This document shows positions 53,568 to 63,118 of a DNA stretch of 64,000 nt, piece by piece. The stretch's first letter is position 1; the number at the start of each line of letters is the position of its first letter. Source of the stretch: Portibacter marinus (lineage in GTDB: Bacteria; Bacteroidota; Bacteroidia; Chitinophagales; Saprospiraceae); assembly GCF_021533195.1 (NCBI RefSeq), contig NZ_JAJNKB010000004.1, positions 248,001 through 312,000 on the forward strand, in the 5' to 3' direction. Both the position numbers and the translations under genes were made by a program. The notes beneath the pieces are model-generated. The model was given only the letters and a program-made list of their open reading frames with translations, made no database searches and was not told the DNA's origin.

Positions 53568-56516
53568 TTAATCAACAAAATTTAAGTATTGAGAAGGCGG
53601 TTGTCCATACTTTTCTTTAAAACATTTTCCGAAGTATGAGATATTATTGAAACCACATTGATAGGCCACTTCCGATACTTGATAATTTCCACTTGCTAAC
53701 AGATCTGCCGCCCGTTTCAATCGAAAATTTCTGATGAACTCACTTGCAGATTGATTGGTAAGCGCCTTCAATTTTCGATGTAATTGCATTCTGCTCATTG
53801 CAGCATCCTTGGTAAATTTTTCCACAGAGTATTCCGGCTCATCAATGTGCGCCTCAATGATGGATACGATTTTTTCTAAGAACAGCTTGTCCGGATCGGT
53901 AATTACAACTTGAGTCGGTTCAATTAGAAAAGTTTCACTATACTTCTCTTTGAGTGCCTGACGCTGATTGATCAGATTCCTTGCCCGCAGCAGAAGTTCT
54001 TGATTATCAAATGGCTTGTTTAAATAGTTGTCAGCTCCTTGCGTCAACCCTTCTAGTTTACTATCTTGGTCCGCTCTGGCCGTCAGAATAATGATAGGTA
54101 TGTGGCTGGTCAATTGATCCTTTTTTAGCCTTCCGCACATTTTCTCTCCACTCATCTCTGGCATCATCCAGTCGGAAATGATAAGGTCAGGAATATATTC
54201 TTTAGCTTTTTCCAGTCCTTCTTTACCATCCTTAGCCAGAATGACCTGGTAATCATTGATCAGTAGGTTGCTCAGAAAGATTCTTAATTCAGCGTTATCT
54301 TCTACAATTAGGACAATAGGTCGCTCGTCGTTCTCAATTTGACCATGCTCTTCATGTCCATTCTGTAAATGTAGAGGCGTAAGCAAAGTATTTTCTGTTT
54401 CTTCATTAGCCATTTCATCATTGCTGAAGTGTTTTTGATCAATAGGAATCCAAAAATTAAAGTTTGAGCCGTGATCTTTTTCGCTGCTAAAGCTGATCTT
54501 CCCCCTATGCAATTCAACCAGCTCTTTCGTTAAGGTCAAACCTATTCCAGTGCCATTTCCAGCGTGTACCTTGTCGCTTTGGAAATATCTATCAAAAATT
54601 CTGGACAGCTCTTGTTCCGAAATACCCTTTCCGGAATCAATAATTTCGACATATAGCTTTTTATCTTCAAGATTAGCATTAAAGATCACCTTTCCCCTTG
54701 CCGGAGTATACTTTAATGCGTTGCTTATAAGATTCGTCAAAATTTTACTGAGCTTATCGGCATCAAAAAACACCAATTGATCTACATTAAAAAAGTTGGT
54801 TTGAAAATCAATATCAAGTGTCTGTGCATATGATCTGAAAGAATCTGAAATAATTTTTAAAAAACTGGCCAGATGCTGTTGACTTACTTCCAAATTCAAC
54901 TTTCCGGCTTCCAACTTACTTAGATCGAGCATTTGGTTGGTGAGTTCCAACAGTCGGGAAGCATTTCTATGAGCCAATTCCACTTCCTGGTGCACCTCTC
55001 TTCCATTTTCTGATTCCAGAATTTGAGATAAGGGGTTTAAAATTAAGGTCAACGGCGTTCTAAATTCATGTGAAATATCAGTGTAAAATCTATTCTTAAT
55101 ATCATCTAACTCTTGCAAATGCTTATTGGCTTCCACCTTATTACGATATTGCGCAATTACGATCCCCGTTATGATGATCAAGGAAAGGGCTAGGATGGTA
55201 AGCAGCAGATTAAAACTTTTTTGTTTAGAAATTCTCAGATTGGCCACTTCGTTTTGTGCGTTCAGAAGTTCAATCTCTTGCTCCTTTCTTTCTGTTTGAA
55301 ATCTGGTTTCTAATTCTGCAATCTTTTCCTCACTCCCCATGTTTTGTAGGCTATCGCTCAGCATCTTATGGAGTGTAAGATATTGATAGGCTTCATCGAA
55401 ATTACCTCGCTGTGCATAAATTTTACTCTTCAGATTTGCTGCATCTGATTTTGTGGGTAGAAGCCCAAGTGAGTCGGAGCATATTTCTACCTGGTCTAAG
55501 TAGCTTATAGCCTCGTTATACTTGGTCTGTTTTTCCAAAGCATTCGCTAAAAACATCAAATTGTAGCAAGCACCTGAAGAATAACCGATCCTCCTTTGTA
55601 TTTCCAGGCTACTTTGATATTTTTCAATGGCCTCGGCGTAGTCCTTTAGTTCGAAATATACATTTCCAAGATTCTGAATGATTTCACTGGCGAGATAATC
55701 ATCAGATATACTTACGTAGTGTTCTAAAGCTTCTTCATAATATTGAATAGCCAGATCGTAGTTTCCTGACTTTTTCTCCAGCAACCCCAGATTTTTATGG
55801 ATAAAGGCGACATGACCTTTTTTATCTAATGCTTCAGCGATTTGAATACTTTCTTTAAAGTACTTTCTTGCCCTTTCCGTATGACCCATTTGATTATGGA
55901 CCACTGCCATATTGATCATTGCAATCTCACGAATATATTGATCGCCTAATTCAACACCTTTTTGGTATGCGGTCAAAGCTTGCTCAAACTTTGACTGGCT
56001 CAAATACGCATTGCCAATATTGTTATTTGCGCTCGCTATCTGGATCGAGTCACCTTCTTCACGCGCCAAAGTAATTACCTTATTGAAAATCTCTATGGAT
56101 TCGGTCCATTTACTTTGTTGATTGTAAACATTACCCAAACCGATGTAGGCATCTGTCAGACCTTTGTAGTAATCACCTGTACCAGCAAGATCAATCGCTA
56201 AATTGTAATGATACAGTGCCGAATCTGGTTCACTCTTCGTTCTGAAAATATAACCAAGGTTGTTACGGCCCTGGATTTCTTTTTCTATATCACTAATTTT
56301 CCTGCTCAGGTCAATGGCTCTGTAGGTGTAATCGATCACCGCTGCAGGATCACTATAAAATAAATCTGTCTGAAAAAAAGCCAGGTAAGCGTTAATAGTG
56401 ATCGAATCGTGCTGAGATAGTTTGATAACCCTTTTCAAAGAATCGATCTGGGATTGACCACAGATGACTCCAGGAAGGCATGAAATGTAGATTAGAATGA
56501 TGATCAATCGGTTCAT
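53568..56516 (-). CDS. Hybrid two-component protein with TPR sensor part and AraC output
   Basis: The protein is 982 aa. Signal-like start (IIILIYISCLPGVICGQS), TPR repeats over about 40-400, a membrane helix (LLLTILALSLIIITGIVIAQ), HisKA with ISHEFRTPLT (His about 481), HATPase_c (NLISNALKYT, DSGKGI, GTGIGLTLTKEL), a receiver domain with LIISDWMMPEMSG (Asp about 778) and a C-terminal AraC HTH (AYQCGFNNISYFGKCFKEKY). A TPR-containing hybrid differs from the propeller types elsewhere in the window. Its targets are unknown; the neighbours suggest no clear regulon. Confidence 0.93.
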   Translation of the reverse strand: MNRLIIILIYISCLPGVICGQSQIDSLKRVIKLSQHDSITINAYLAFFQTDLFYSDPAAVIDYTYRAIDLSRKISDIEKEIQGRNNLGYIFRTKSEPDSALYHYNLAIDLAGTGDYYKGLTDAYIGLGNVYNQQSKWTESIEIFNKVITLAREEGDSIQIASANNNIGNAYLSQSKFEQALTAYQKGVELGDQYIREIAMINMAVVHNQMGHTERARKYFKESIQIAEALDKKGHVAFIHKNLGLLEKKSGNYDLAIQYYEEALEHYVSISDDYLASEIIQNLGNVYFELKDYAEAIEKYQSSLEIQRRIGYSSGACYNLMFLANALEKQTKYNEAISYLDQVEICSDSLGLLPTKSDAANLKSKIYAQRGNFDEAYQYLTLHKMLSDSLQNMGSEEKIAELETRFQTERKEQEIELLNAQNEVANLRISKQKSFNLLLTILALSLIIITGIVIAQYRNKVEANKHLQELDDIKNRFYTDISHEFRTPLTLILNPLSQILESENGREVHQEVELAHRNASRLLELTNQMLDLSKLEAGKLNLEVSQQHLASFLKIISDSFRSYAQTLDIDFQTNFFNVDQLVFFDADKLSKILTNLISNALKYTPARGKVIFNANLEDKKLYVEIIDSGKGISEQELSRIFDRYFQSDKVHAGNGTGIGLTLTKELVELHRGKISFSSEKDHGSNFNFWIPIDQKHFSNDEMANEETENTLLTPLHLQNGHEEHGQIENDERPIVLIVEDNAELRIFLSNLLINDYQVILAKDGKEGLEKAKEYIPDLIISDWMMPEMSGEKMCGRLKKDQLTSHIPIIILTARADQDSKLEGLTQGADNYLNKPFDNQELLLRARNLINQRQALKEKYSETFLIEPTQVVITDPDKLFLEKIVSIIEAHIDEPEYSVEKFTKDAAMSRMQLHRKLKALTNQSASEFIRNFRLKRAADLLASGNYQVSEVAYQCGFNNISYFGKCFKEKYGQPPSQYLNFVD

Positions 56517-56686
56517 TACTTTAATTTACATAATAATTGATTTTCTATAAGTTCCTATCTTAAAATTAAGCAAGTATTTGTCTGATACAGATCTTCACAA
56601 ATTTGAATTAAAAAAATTTAAGGAAATTTTAAGACTTTGGGCAGCACATTTATGTAACCGGCGTTTATTAAGGGCGAGACACATCT

Positions 56687-56741
56687 AAAAGGCAGCTCCT
56701 TCGGAACTCTCACTATTAATTTTTACGAAGAGCTGCCTTTT
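56687..56741 (-). terminator. Long hairpin overlapping the stop codon of the BioD/DRTGG gene
   Basis: AAAAGGCAGCTC at 56687-56698 pairs with GAGCTGCCTTTT at 56730-56741, extended inwards by CTTCG / CGAAG. The right arm includes the first base of the stop codon at 56740-56742. On the minus strand four T follow. Read as a terminator for the BioD/DRTGG transcript; the short T-run makes it imperfect. Confidence 0.65.
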
Positions 56742-57837
56742 AATTTTTCAACAAGTTATCCAGGTCAACATTCTCTTCTATCAATTCAATTGCTCTTTTG
56801 ACTTTCCACGGTGTATTTCGATTGATCTTGACCTCTATCCGGCTTATTTTTAATACCGATCCGTAGGTGTCCAACATGGTCTTAACCAAAGGGATCTTGT
56901 ATTTATCGACATATTCAAATGCTTCTTCGTTGATTTCCTCTTTTCCTGTGGCAACGATTCCTGCCAGTGGAGATTCATGTTCACCTTCTATATCCTGGGT
57001 CAATAACTTTATTTTTCTAATGGCGTTATGCAAATTCTCTGCACCCACCACCAATAGTAAATTCTTAGAATCCTTGAGCTCCTCATATCTTACGAGGGAT
57101 CCGGCAATGATGTCTTCAACTTCATTATTCAGATTTTCCGCATGCGATAAAACAGTTCCATTAATAGCTATACAAACGGTTTTCATAATGGGATGAGCCA
57201 GATGTTTATCATAAGGTATGATGCCTAGCAATTCTAATTCATTACTTTCAAACCATTTCCCGAGATAGTGCTTGATCTTAGGAATCTTATCCGGCAGGAC
57301 CTTATTAACGATGACACCCAGCACGGGTACATTTTCTTCTCTGAATAGTGAGAGACACATATTTAATTTATCAATCGTTGAACCTATTCCGCCTGGGATT
57401 ACCATAATAACGTGAGCATCAACCAGTTTAGCGACTTTAGCATTGGATACTCCAGCAATAGAACCTACACCAGTATGCCCGGTCCCTTCATAAACAACCA
57501 ATTCATGATTTTTCTCCAACTCTTTTTTGGCATCTTTTAACTCCTGAATAATCTGATCTTTAAGCTCTGGATTATCTATGATCGTTTCCGTTGCACCCTT
57601 CCCCAAAATAATCGGGCTGTGAATTTCAGGAATCATATTAAAGTTGATCAGATCCGCAAACAACAAGGTGTCTTTGTCAACCCTCAGCTTCTCTATATCA
57701 AGAAATTTTTGACCTACTGGCTTACAATATCCCACATTTAATCCCTTCTTCAAAAAGTTGGCGATCAGTCCCAGCGTAGTTGTGGTTTTACCGACATGTT
57801 GTCCACTGGCTGCGACATATATACTTTTGTATTTCAT
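56740..57837 (-). CDS. BioD-like and DRTGG domain protein (phosphotransacetylase family label)
   Basis: The protein is 365 aa. The N-terminal P-loop part is BioD/CobB-like (IYVAASGQHVGKTTTTLGLI, with GKTT), containing the strand LVVYEGTGHTGVGS and VIVNKVLPDKIPKIK; the C-terminal about 130 residues form a DRTGG domain (LLLVVGAENLHNAIRKIKLL, SPLAGIVATGKEE). This architecture is often named phosphotransacetylase family protein because it resembles the N-terminal part of Pta, though the catalytic Pta domain is absent. A regulatory or nucleotide-sensing role is likely, but unproven. Confidence 0.87.
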   Translation of the reverse strand: MKYKSIYVAASGQHVGKTTTTLGLIANFLKKGLNVGYCKPVGQKFLDIEKLRVDKDTLLFADLINFNMIPEIHSPIILGKGATETIIDNPELKDQIIQELKDAKKELEKNHELVVYEGTGHTGVGSIAGVSNAKVAKLVDAHVIMVIPGGIGSTIDKLNMCLSLFREENVPVLGVIVNKVLPDKIPKIKHYLGKWFESNELELLGIIPYDKHLAHPIMKTVCIAINGTVLSHAENLNNEVEDIIAGSLVRYEELKDSKNLLLVVGAENLHNAIRKIKLLTQDIEGEHESPLAGIVATGKEEINEEAFEYVDKYKIPLVKTMLDTYGSVLKISRIEVKINRNTPWKVKRAIELIEENVDLDNLLKN

Positions 57838-57881
57838 ATCCTCAGGTTATGCAAAGTGGAATGTAGTAAGAAAAATCGGAA

Positions 57882-59402
57882 TTAATTGCCAGAAATTCTA
57901 AGTTCTGAACTTCCCGGAATTTGAACCCTGGTATTTGGGTTTAAGGTCAATGTCTTAATGTTGATGATTTCGTTTTGAGGAACTGTAATGTTTACATCTA
58001 CCGGAAATATGACTTCCTGGCAACTTAAAGGTGGATGATGATTACTCCATTGCCCTGGATCCATCCAATCTCCATCACCACCTATCCATTCATTTATTTC
58101 ACCATCTGCTAGTTCAATAGCAATAGTTTGAGTGGCGCCCTGAGTTCCATTAGACAAATAAGGAGTTACTGTCAATTTGTTTTCAGGAGCGTCCGGATTC
58201 CAAGTAACTTCCACTTCATGACTGCTATTATCTCCAATCAATTCGCCACCTTCTAACTGCCAATCAAAGAAAACAAAATTATCTGCATTCAAACTGTATC
58301 CTACGCTGGGGTTTTCACTACAATACTTCGTTTGCCCCTGCAATGTAGCGGTTACGGGCTCCAGGTATTGACCAAAAAACCAAGACGTAATTTCAGGTAT
58401 GATATCCTCGTGGAGGACTATGGTTCCATTTTCATGCACACCATGTCCTCGATTGGCATATGAATTAAACATGACAGGAAGACCAAGATCCTGACATCGT
58501 TGTGAAATAGGCAAACTGCCATAAACGATCGGGAGATCTGATCCAACAATCAAACCACTGATGTCAGAAAAAGGCTCTCCAATATTATAGGGCACTGTTC
58601 CATCATCCTGACTATGAAAAAGAATGGGTGGTGGTTCTTGATTACTTTCTATGAATTGGAGGTCACCCACTGCTCCAGCCAGACTAAACAGTCCATTGGC
58701 TTTGCCATCATATCCTAAGTTATCGCCAACACAATCGAGACATCCCTGATCAGGACAATCATTCATTGCATTCTGAGTCCAAATTCTAGTTGATAAGGGT
58801 CTTTCCGTATCTTTGTCCATGTACACATTATGAAGTGCTATAAAAGCACCCGCACTATGTCCCCCGATAAATATCTTATCGGTATCAATCTTATATTGCG
58901 CTGCATTAGCCCTAAAAAATCGAATGGCTGATCTGCTATCCTGAATGCCTCGGTAAACAGCCCTTGCCCCGAGATCCTTGTCGAAAAGATTCATGCCCAG
59001 GCGATAATCTATGGTTGCAGTAACATATCCTCTTCTGGCAAGCCCTTCAGCTAAAAGCCTGATGCTCCAGTAATCTCTTGAGCCCTGAACAAATCCTCCT
59101 CCGAAACAAATAATAATCAATGGTCTTTCTGTAATCTGATCATCGGTAGGTTCGAAAATATCCATCCTAAGGGTCACATTTTGAAGATCGTACTCTTTCA
59201 CCGCGACGGGCAATCCGGTGATAATTGAATATAAGTTGAGATTGTTGTTCCTGGGCTGTGGGACATTCGTACTGAAAACAACGTCATTGGTCTCAGTAAT
59301 TTCAGTAAAGACTTCATCGATATATCGGCCAGGAATCTGAGTTTTCACCATTAAGGGAAACGCGAGGCATAAAATAATTAGAAGTGAAAAGGATGATTTC
59401 AA
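57882..59402 (-). CDS. Secreted alpha/beta-hydrolase esterase
   Basis: The protein is 506 aa with a signal peptide (about 1-21, ending VKTQ). A carboxylesterase-type fold follows: LIIICFGGGFVQGSRDYWSI (oxyanion GGG), DTDKIFIGGHSAGAFIALHN (nucleophile Ser in GGHSAG), ILFHSQDDGTVPYN (acid) and YANRGHGVHENG (His). About 130 C-terminal residues form a beta-rich region ending in a WIGGDGDWMDPGQWSNHHPP unit without a full type A sorting domain. The substrate is unknown; acyl glycans or a secreted metabolite fit. Confidence 0.9.
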   Translation of the reverse strand: MKSSFSLLIILCLAFPLMVKTQIPGRYIDEVFTEITETNDVVFSTNVPQPRNNNLNLYSIITGLPVAVKEYDLQNVTLRMDIFEPTDDQITERPLIIICFGGGFVQGSRDYWSIRLLAEGLARRGYVTATIDYRLGMNLFDKDLGARAVYRGIQDSRSAIRFFRANAAQYKIDTDKIFIGGHSAGAFIALHNVYMDKDTERPLSTRIWTQNAMNDCPDQGCLDCVGDNLGYDGKANGLFSLAGAVGDLQFIESNQEPPPILFHSQDDGTVPYNIGEPFSDISGLIVGSDLPIVYGSLPISQRCQDLGLPVMFNSYANRGHGVHENGTIVLHEDIIPEITSWFFGQYLEPVTATLQGQTKYCSENPSVGYSLNADNFVFFDWQLEGGELIGDNSSHEVEVTWNPDAPENKLTVTPYLSNGTQGATQTIAIELADGEINEWIGGDGDWMDPGQWSNHHPPLSCQEVIFPVDVNITVPQNEIINIKTLTLNPNTRVQIPGSSELRISGN

Positions 59403-59685
59403 GGGTTTGGGTGATTATTTGTGTGAAAGATACTTAAAATCCCAATTACATTGTGCTTATCCTGATCTTTGTTAGCTGCTGAGAATTTCTGTGAATCTTA
59501 ATGATTGCTTTATTCTATCTTGCGCCAGCTTTGACCAGTGAAAGGCATTATCTGACAGCACAGAAGAAGTTACATGGCTATGGTTAAGACCAAGATTCGG
59601 GATCAATACAAATAATTTCCTATGGAGTCCGGACAGTGTTTCAATGCGGCAAAAATACTATGAGCATTTGCATAGAGAACGCTCG

Positions 59686-62600
59686 CTATACTTTTTCCAC
59701 CTGAATTTTCGTACTCACACCATCATTTAGTTCTTCCGTTTCTGCAGTCAATGTACCATGTTGATCAATGGTGTTTGCCAAAGTTTCCGTCTTGATGTAC
59801 GCTCCATGCGCTTCGATGACCTGGCCGATGATCGGTTCATCTCCCACGCTGATTGCAATTTTATCTGTAACATTGAAATCTGCAGACTTTCTTAAGTTCT
59901 GTACCCTATTGACAATTTCCCGCGCCAGCCCTTCCAACTGGAGCGCTTCTGTCACTGTGACATCCAGTGCCACGGTTAGATCTTTATCATTTGCCACTTG
60001 CCAGCCGGGGATATCTTCGCTCACTATTTCAAAATCCTCGAGGGTCAGATCATATTGATCATCTCCCACAACCAGTTGATATGAATTGGTCGCTTCTATG
60101 TCAGCAATATCTTTTTGACCTAAAGCAGTGATGATGGCACTTCCTGCTTTCATATTCTTACCCAGCAAACGACCAAGCGTCTTGAAATTGGGTTTAATTT
60201 TTTTCTTAATGACACCATCTGTATCTGTAATGTATTCGATCTCTTTCACATTGACCTCAGCAAGGATAAGATCTTTTACCGCATCCACTTGATGCTGAAA
60301 ATTATCATCCAGCACTGGAAGAAGGATCTTATGAAGCGGTTGCCTCACTCTAATTCGCTCTTTCTTGCGCAATGACAGAACAAGAGAAGATATACGCTGC
60401 GCATAATCCATGCGCTGTTCAAGTGCTTTGTCAATCAACTCTTCCTTTACTTCTGGAAAGTCAGCCAAATGAACGGAAGGATGGTCCTCTAATGATGTTA
60501 CTTCATTCAGATTTCGATACAGCCAATCGGCAAAAAACGGAGAAATCGGTGCCATCAACTTGGCAACTGTAAGCAAACACTCGTATAAGGTCTGATAAGC
60601 TGAAATTTTATCTTGCCCGTACTCTCCTTTCCAATACCTCCTTCTGCACAGTCTTACATACCAATTGCTCAGGTGGTTTTCTACAAAATCCTGTACCGCT
60701 CTACCTGCTTTGGTCGGCTCATAATCGGCGTAAGATTCGTCAACAAATTTGATCGTAGAATTTAATTTCGAAATAACCCATCGATCGATTTCTGTCCTTT
60801 CATCCATGGGAACAGCATCTTCAGCAAATTTAAATCCATCAATATTGGCATAAAGCGTGAAGAAACTGTAAGTGTTATAAAGTGTACCAAAAAATTTACG
60901 CTTGACCTCCTCGATACCTGCTATGTCAAACTTTAGATTATCCCATGGATTAGCATTCGTCATCATATACCATCTGGGCGCATCTGCTCCGTGCTGCTCC
61001 AGAGTCTCGAAAGGATCCACAGAATTCCCCAGTCGCTTAGACATTTTCTGCCCATTTTTGTCCAATACCAATCCTGTTGAGACCACATTTTTAAAGGCAT
61101 AACTGTCCATGATCATGGTGCCAATAGCATGTAGAGAATAAAACCATCCTCTCGTCTGATCTACCCCTTCAGAGATAAAATCAGCAGGGAAATTAGCCTT
61201 AAATGTTTCTTCATTTTCAAATGGATAGTGCCATTGAGCATACGGCATCGAACCACTGTCAAACCATACATCTATCAGGTCCAGCTCTCGAACCATCTTC
61301 TGGCCATCTTCTGACACCAATACTACGTCATCGATGTACGGTCGGTGAAGATCTGTAGGTGCTGTTTGATTCAAGCCAAGAGTAGCATTGGCCTTCTTAA
61401 TCTCCTGCTCCAACTGCTCTATTGAGCCCACCATTTTTTCTTGTTCTCCGTCTTCTGTCCTCCATATAGGAAGCGGAATGCCCCAAAACCTGGATCTGGA
61501 TAAGTTCCAATCCTGTAAATTCTCGAGCCATGATTGGAAACGTCCTGTTCCGGTATGCTCAGGTTTCCAGTTGATCTGTTTATTCAATTCTGCCATCCTG
61601 TCTTTAGCAGCAGTAGCTTTGACAAACCAGGAGTCCAGTGGGTAATATAGTATGGGCTTATCTGTTCTCCAACAATGGGGGTAGTTGTGCTCGTACTTAT
61701 TGACATTGAACGCCTTATTCTCCTTTTTTAGAAGAATGGAGATATCCACATCCACATTTTCATAATCCGGATCGTCTTTGTAGTTTTTGACATACCTTCC
61801 TGAGAAAGGACCTACTGAATCAATGAATTTTCCCTGCTTGTCCACCAGTGTCAATGTACCCAATCCATTTTTGATACCGACCTGTCTATCATCTGCCCCA
61901 AAAGATGGAGCAGTATGTACGATACCCGTACCATCTTCAGTAGTTACGAAATTTCCAAGAATGACCTTAAAGGCATCTGTCTGATCGTACAATGGTTCAA
62001 TTTCGTTACCAAAATCCAATAATTGCTCGTAACGAATGCCCTCTAATTCTGAACCTTTAAAGGAAGTGGATTGCTCAATGATGGCAGGTTGATTGTTTCC
62101 ACCAAACCATTTACCTACAAGATCTTTAGCAAGAATGACACTCACAGGCAAATCGGTATAAGGGCTTAGCGTCTTGACCTTGACATAATCTATTTTTGGT
62201 CCCACGGTCAGGCCTGTGTTAGAAGGTAATGTCCAAGGTGTAGTGGTCCAGGCAATGATTCTGACATCTTCATCCTCTGTTTCGAAAAGAGACTGAGAAG
62301 TTTCATTTTTAATGACCTTAAACATTGCAACTGCTGAAGTGTCTTTTACATTCTTGTAGCAGCCAGGCAAATTCAATTCATGTGTGCTCAGGCCTGTTCC
62401 CGCGGCTGGAGAATAAGGTTGGATAGTATATCCCTTGTAAAGCAAGTCTTTATTGTAAAGCTGCTGAAGCAAATTCCAAACGGATTCGATATAGTCATTT
62501 TCAAATGTGATATAAGGCTTGTCCAGATCTACCCAGTAGCCCATTTTTACGGTTAGATCATCCCAAAGATCCTTGAACTGCATGACGGTCTCCCGGCAAA

Positions 62601-62958
62601 GCCTGTTGTATTCTTCTACACTAATTTTAGTGCCAATGTCTTCCTTGGTAATTCCTAAATTACTCTCCACTTTTAACTCTACAGGAAGTCCATGAGTATC
62701 CCAGCCGCCTTTTCGGTCAACCCTTTTACCCTTCATGGTATGGAATCGACAGAATAAATCCTTTACAGCTCTGGCCATGACATGGTGAATGCCCGGTTTC
62801 CCATTAGCCGAAGGAGGACCCTCGTAAAATACGAAGGTATTGTTTTCATCTTTCTCTTCGATACTTCTTCTAAAAATTTCCTCTTCTTCCCAAAACTTGA
62901 GTATATCCTGGTCTATTTGCGGTAAATCGAGCCCCTTAAATTCTCTATATAATCCCAT
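59686..62958 (-). CDS. ileS: Isoleucyl-tRNA synthetase
   Basis: The protein is 1090 aa from the ATG at 62958 (MGLYREFKGLDLPQID); the frame to 63015 would put the -7 promoter element inside the gene. HIGH motif in GPPSANGKPGIHHVMAR, an editing domain with TPWTLPSNTGL, and KMSKS-type KMSKRLGNSVDP, plus a long C-terminal region typical of the eukaryote-like IleS type found in Bacteroidota. Charges tRNA-Ile and edits Val-tRNA. Confidence 0.97.
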   Translation of the reverse strand: MGLYREFKGLDLPQIDQDILKFWEEEEIFRRSIEEKDENNTFVFYEGPPSANGKPGIHHVMARAVKDLFCRFHTMKGKRVDRKGGWDTHGLPVELKVESNLGITKEDIGTKISVEEYNRLCRETVMQFKDLWDDLTVKMGYWVDLDKPYITFENDYIESVWNLLQQLYNKDLLYKGYTIQPYSPAAGTGLSTHELNLPGCYKNVKDTSAVAMFKVIKNETSQSLFETEDEDVRIIAWTTTPWTLPSNTGLTVGPKIDYVKVKTLSPYTDLPVSVILAKDLVGKWFGGNNQPAIIEQSTSFKGSELEGIRYEQLLDFGNEIEPLYDQTDAFKVILGNFVTTEDGTGIVHTAPSFGADDRQVGIKNGLGTLTLVDKQGKFIDSVGPFSGRYVKNYKDDPDYENVDVDISILLKKENKAFNVNKYEHNYPHCWRTDKPILYYPLDSWFVKATAAKDRMAELNKQINWKPEHTGTGRFQSWLENLQDWNLSRSRFWGIPLPIWRTEDGEQEKMVGSIEQLEQEIKKANATLGLNQTAPTDLHRPYIDDVVLVSEDGQKMVRELDLIDVWFDSGSMPYAQWHYPFENEETFKANFPADFISEGVDQTRGWFYSLHAIGTMIMDSYAFKNVVSTGLVLDKNGQKMSKRLGNSVDPFETLEQHGADAPRWYMMTNANPWDNLKFDIAGIEEVKRKFFGTLYNTYSFFTLYANIDGFKFAEDAVPMDERTEIDRWVISKLNSTIKFVDESYADYEPTKAGRAVQDFVENHLSNWYVRLCRRRYWKGEYGQDKISAYQTLYECLLTVAKLMAPISPFFADWLYRNLNEVTSLEDHPSVHLADFPEVKEELIDKALEQRMDYAQRISSLVLSLRKKERIRVRQPLHKILLPVLDDNFQHQVDAVKDLILAEVNVKEIEYITDTDGVIKKKIKPNFKTLGRLLGKNMKAGSAIITALGQKDIADIEATNSYQLVVGDDQYDLTLEDFEIVSEDIPGWQVANDKDLTVALDVTVTEALQLEGLAREIVNRVQNLRKSADFNVTDKIAISVGDEPIIGQVIEAHGAYIKTETLANTIDQHGTLTAETEELNDGVSTKIQVEKV

Positions 62959-62978
62959 GTCCAAATCAATTTGAGGCG

Positions 62979-62986
62979 CAAAGATA
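62979..62986 (-). promoter_or_regulatory. Probable -7 element of the ileS promoter
   Basis: TATCTTTG on the minus strand, 20 bases upstream of the ileS ATG. A TTG lies 22 bases further up (plus-strand CAA at 63009-63011), slightly longer than the 19-base consensus spacing. Confidence 0.6.
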
Positions 62987-63118
62987 ACAAAATGGGTAGT
63001 AGCATAGGCAATCACATTGATGCATTATTTATGCACTTCAAATTTATTTTGTAAAATTAGATCGATGACTTAAAGGTTAAATTGATTTTCAGTATTCTTG
63101 TAAGCTAAAGATTGGATT

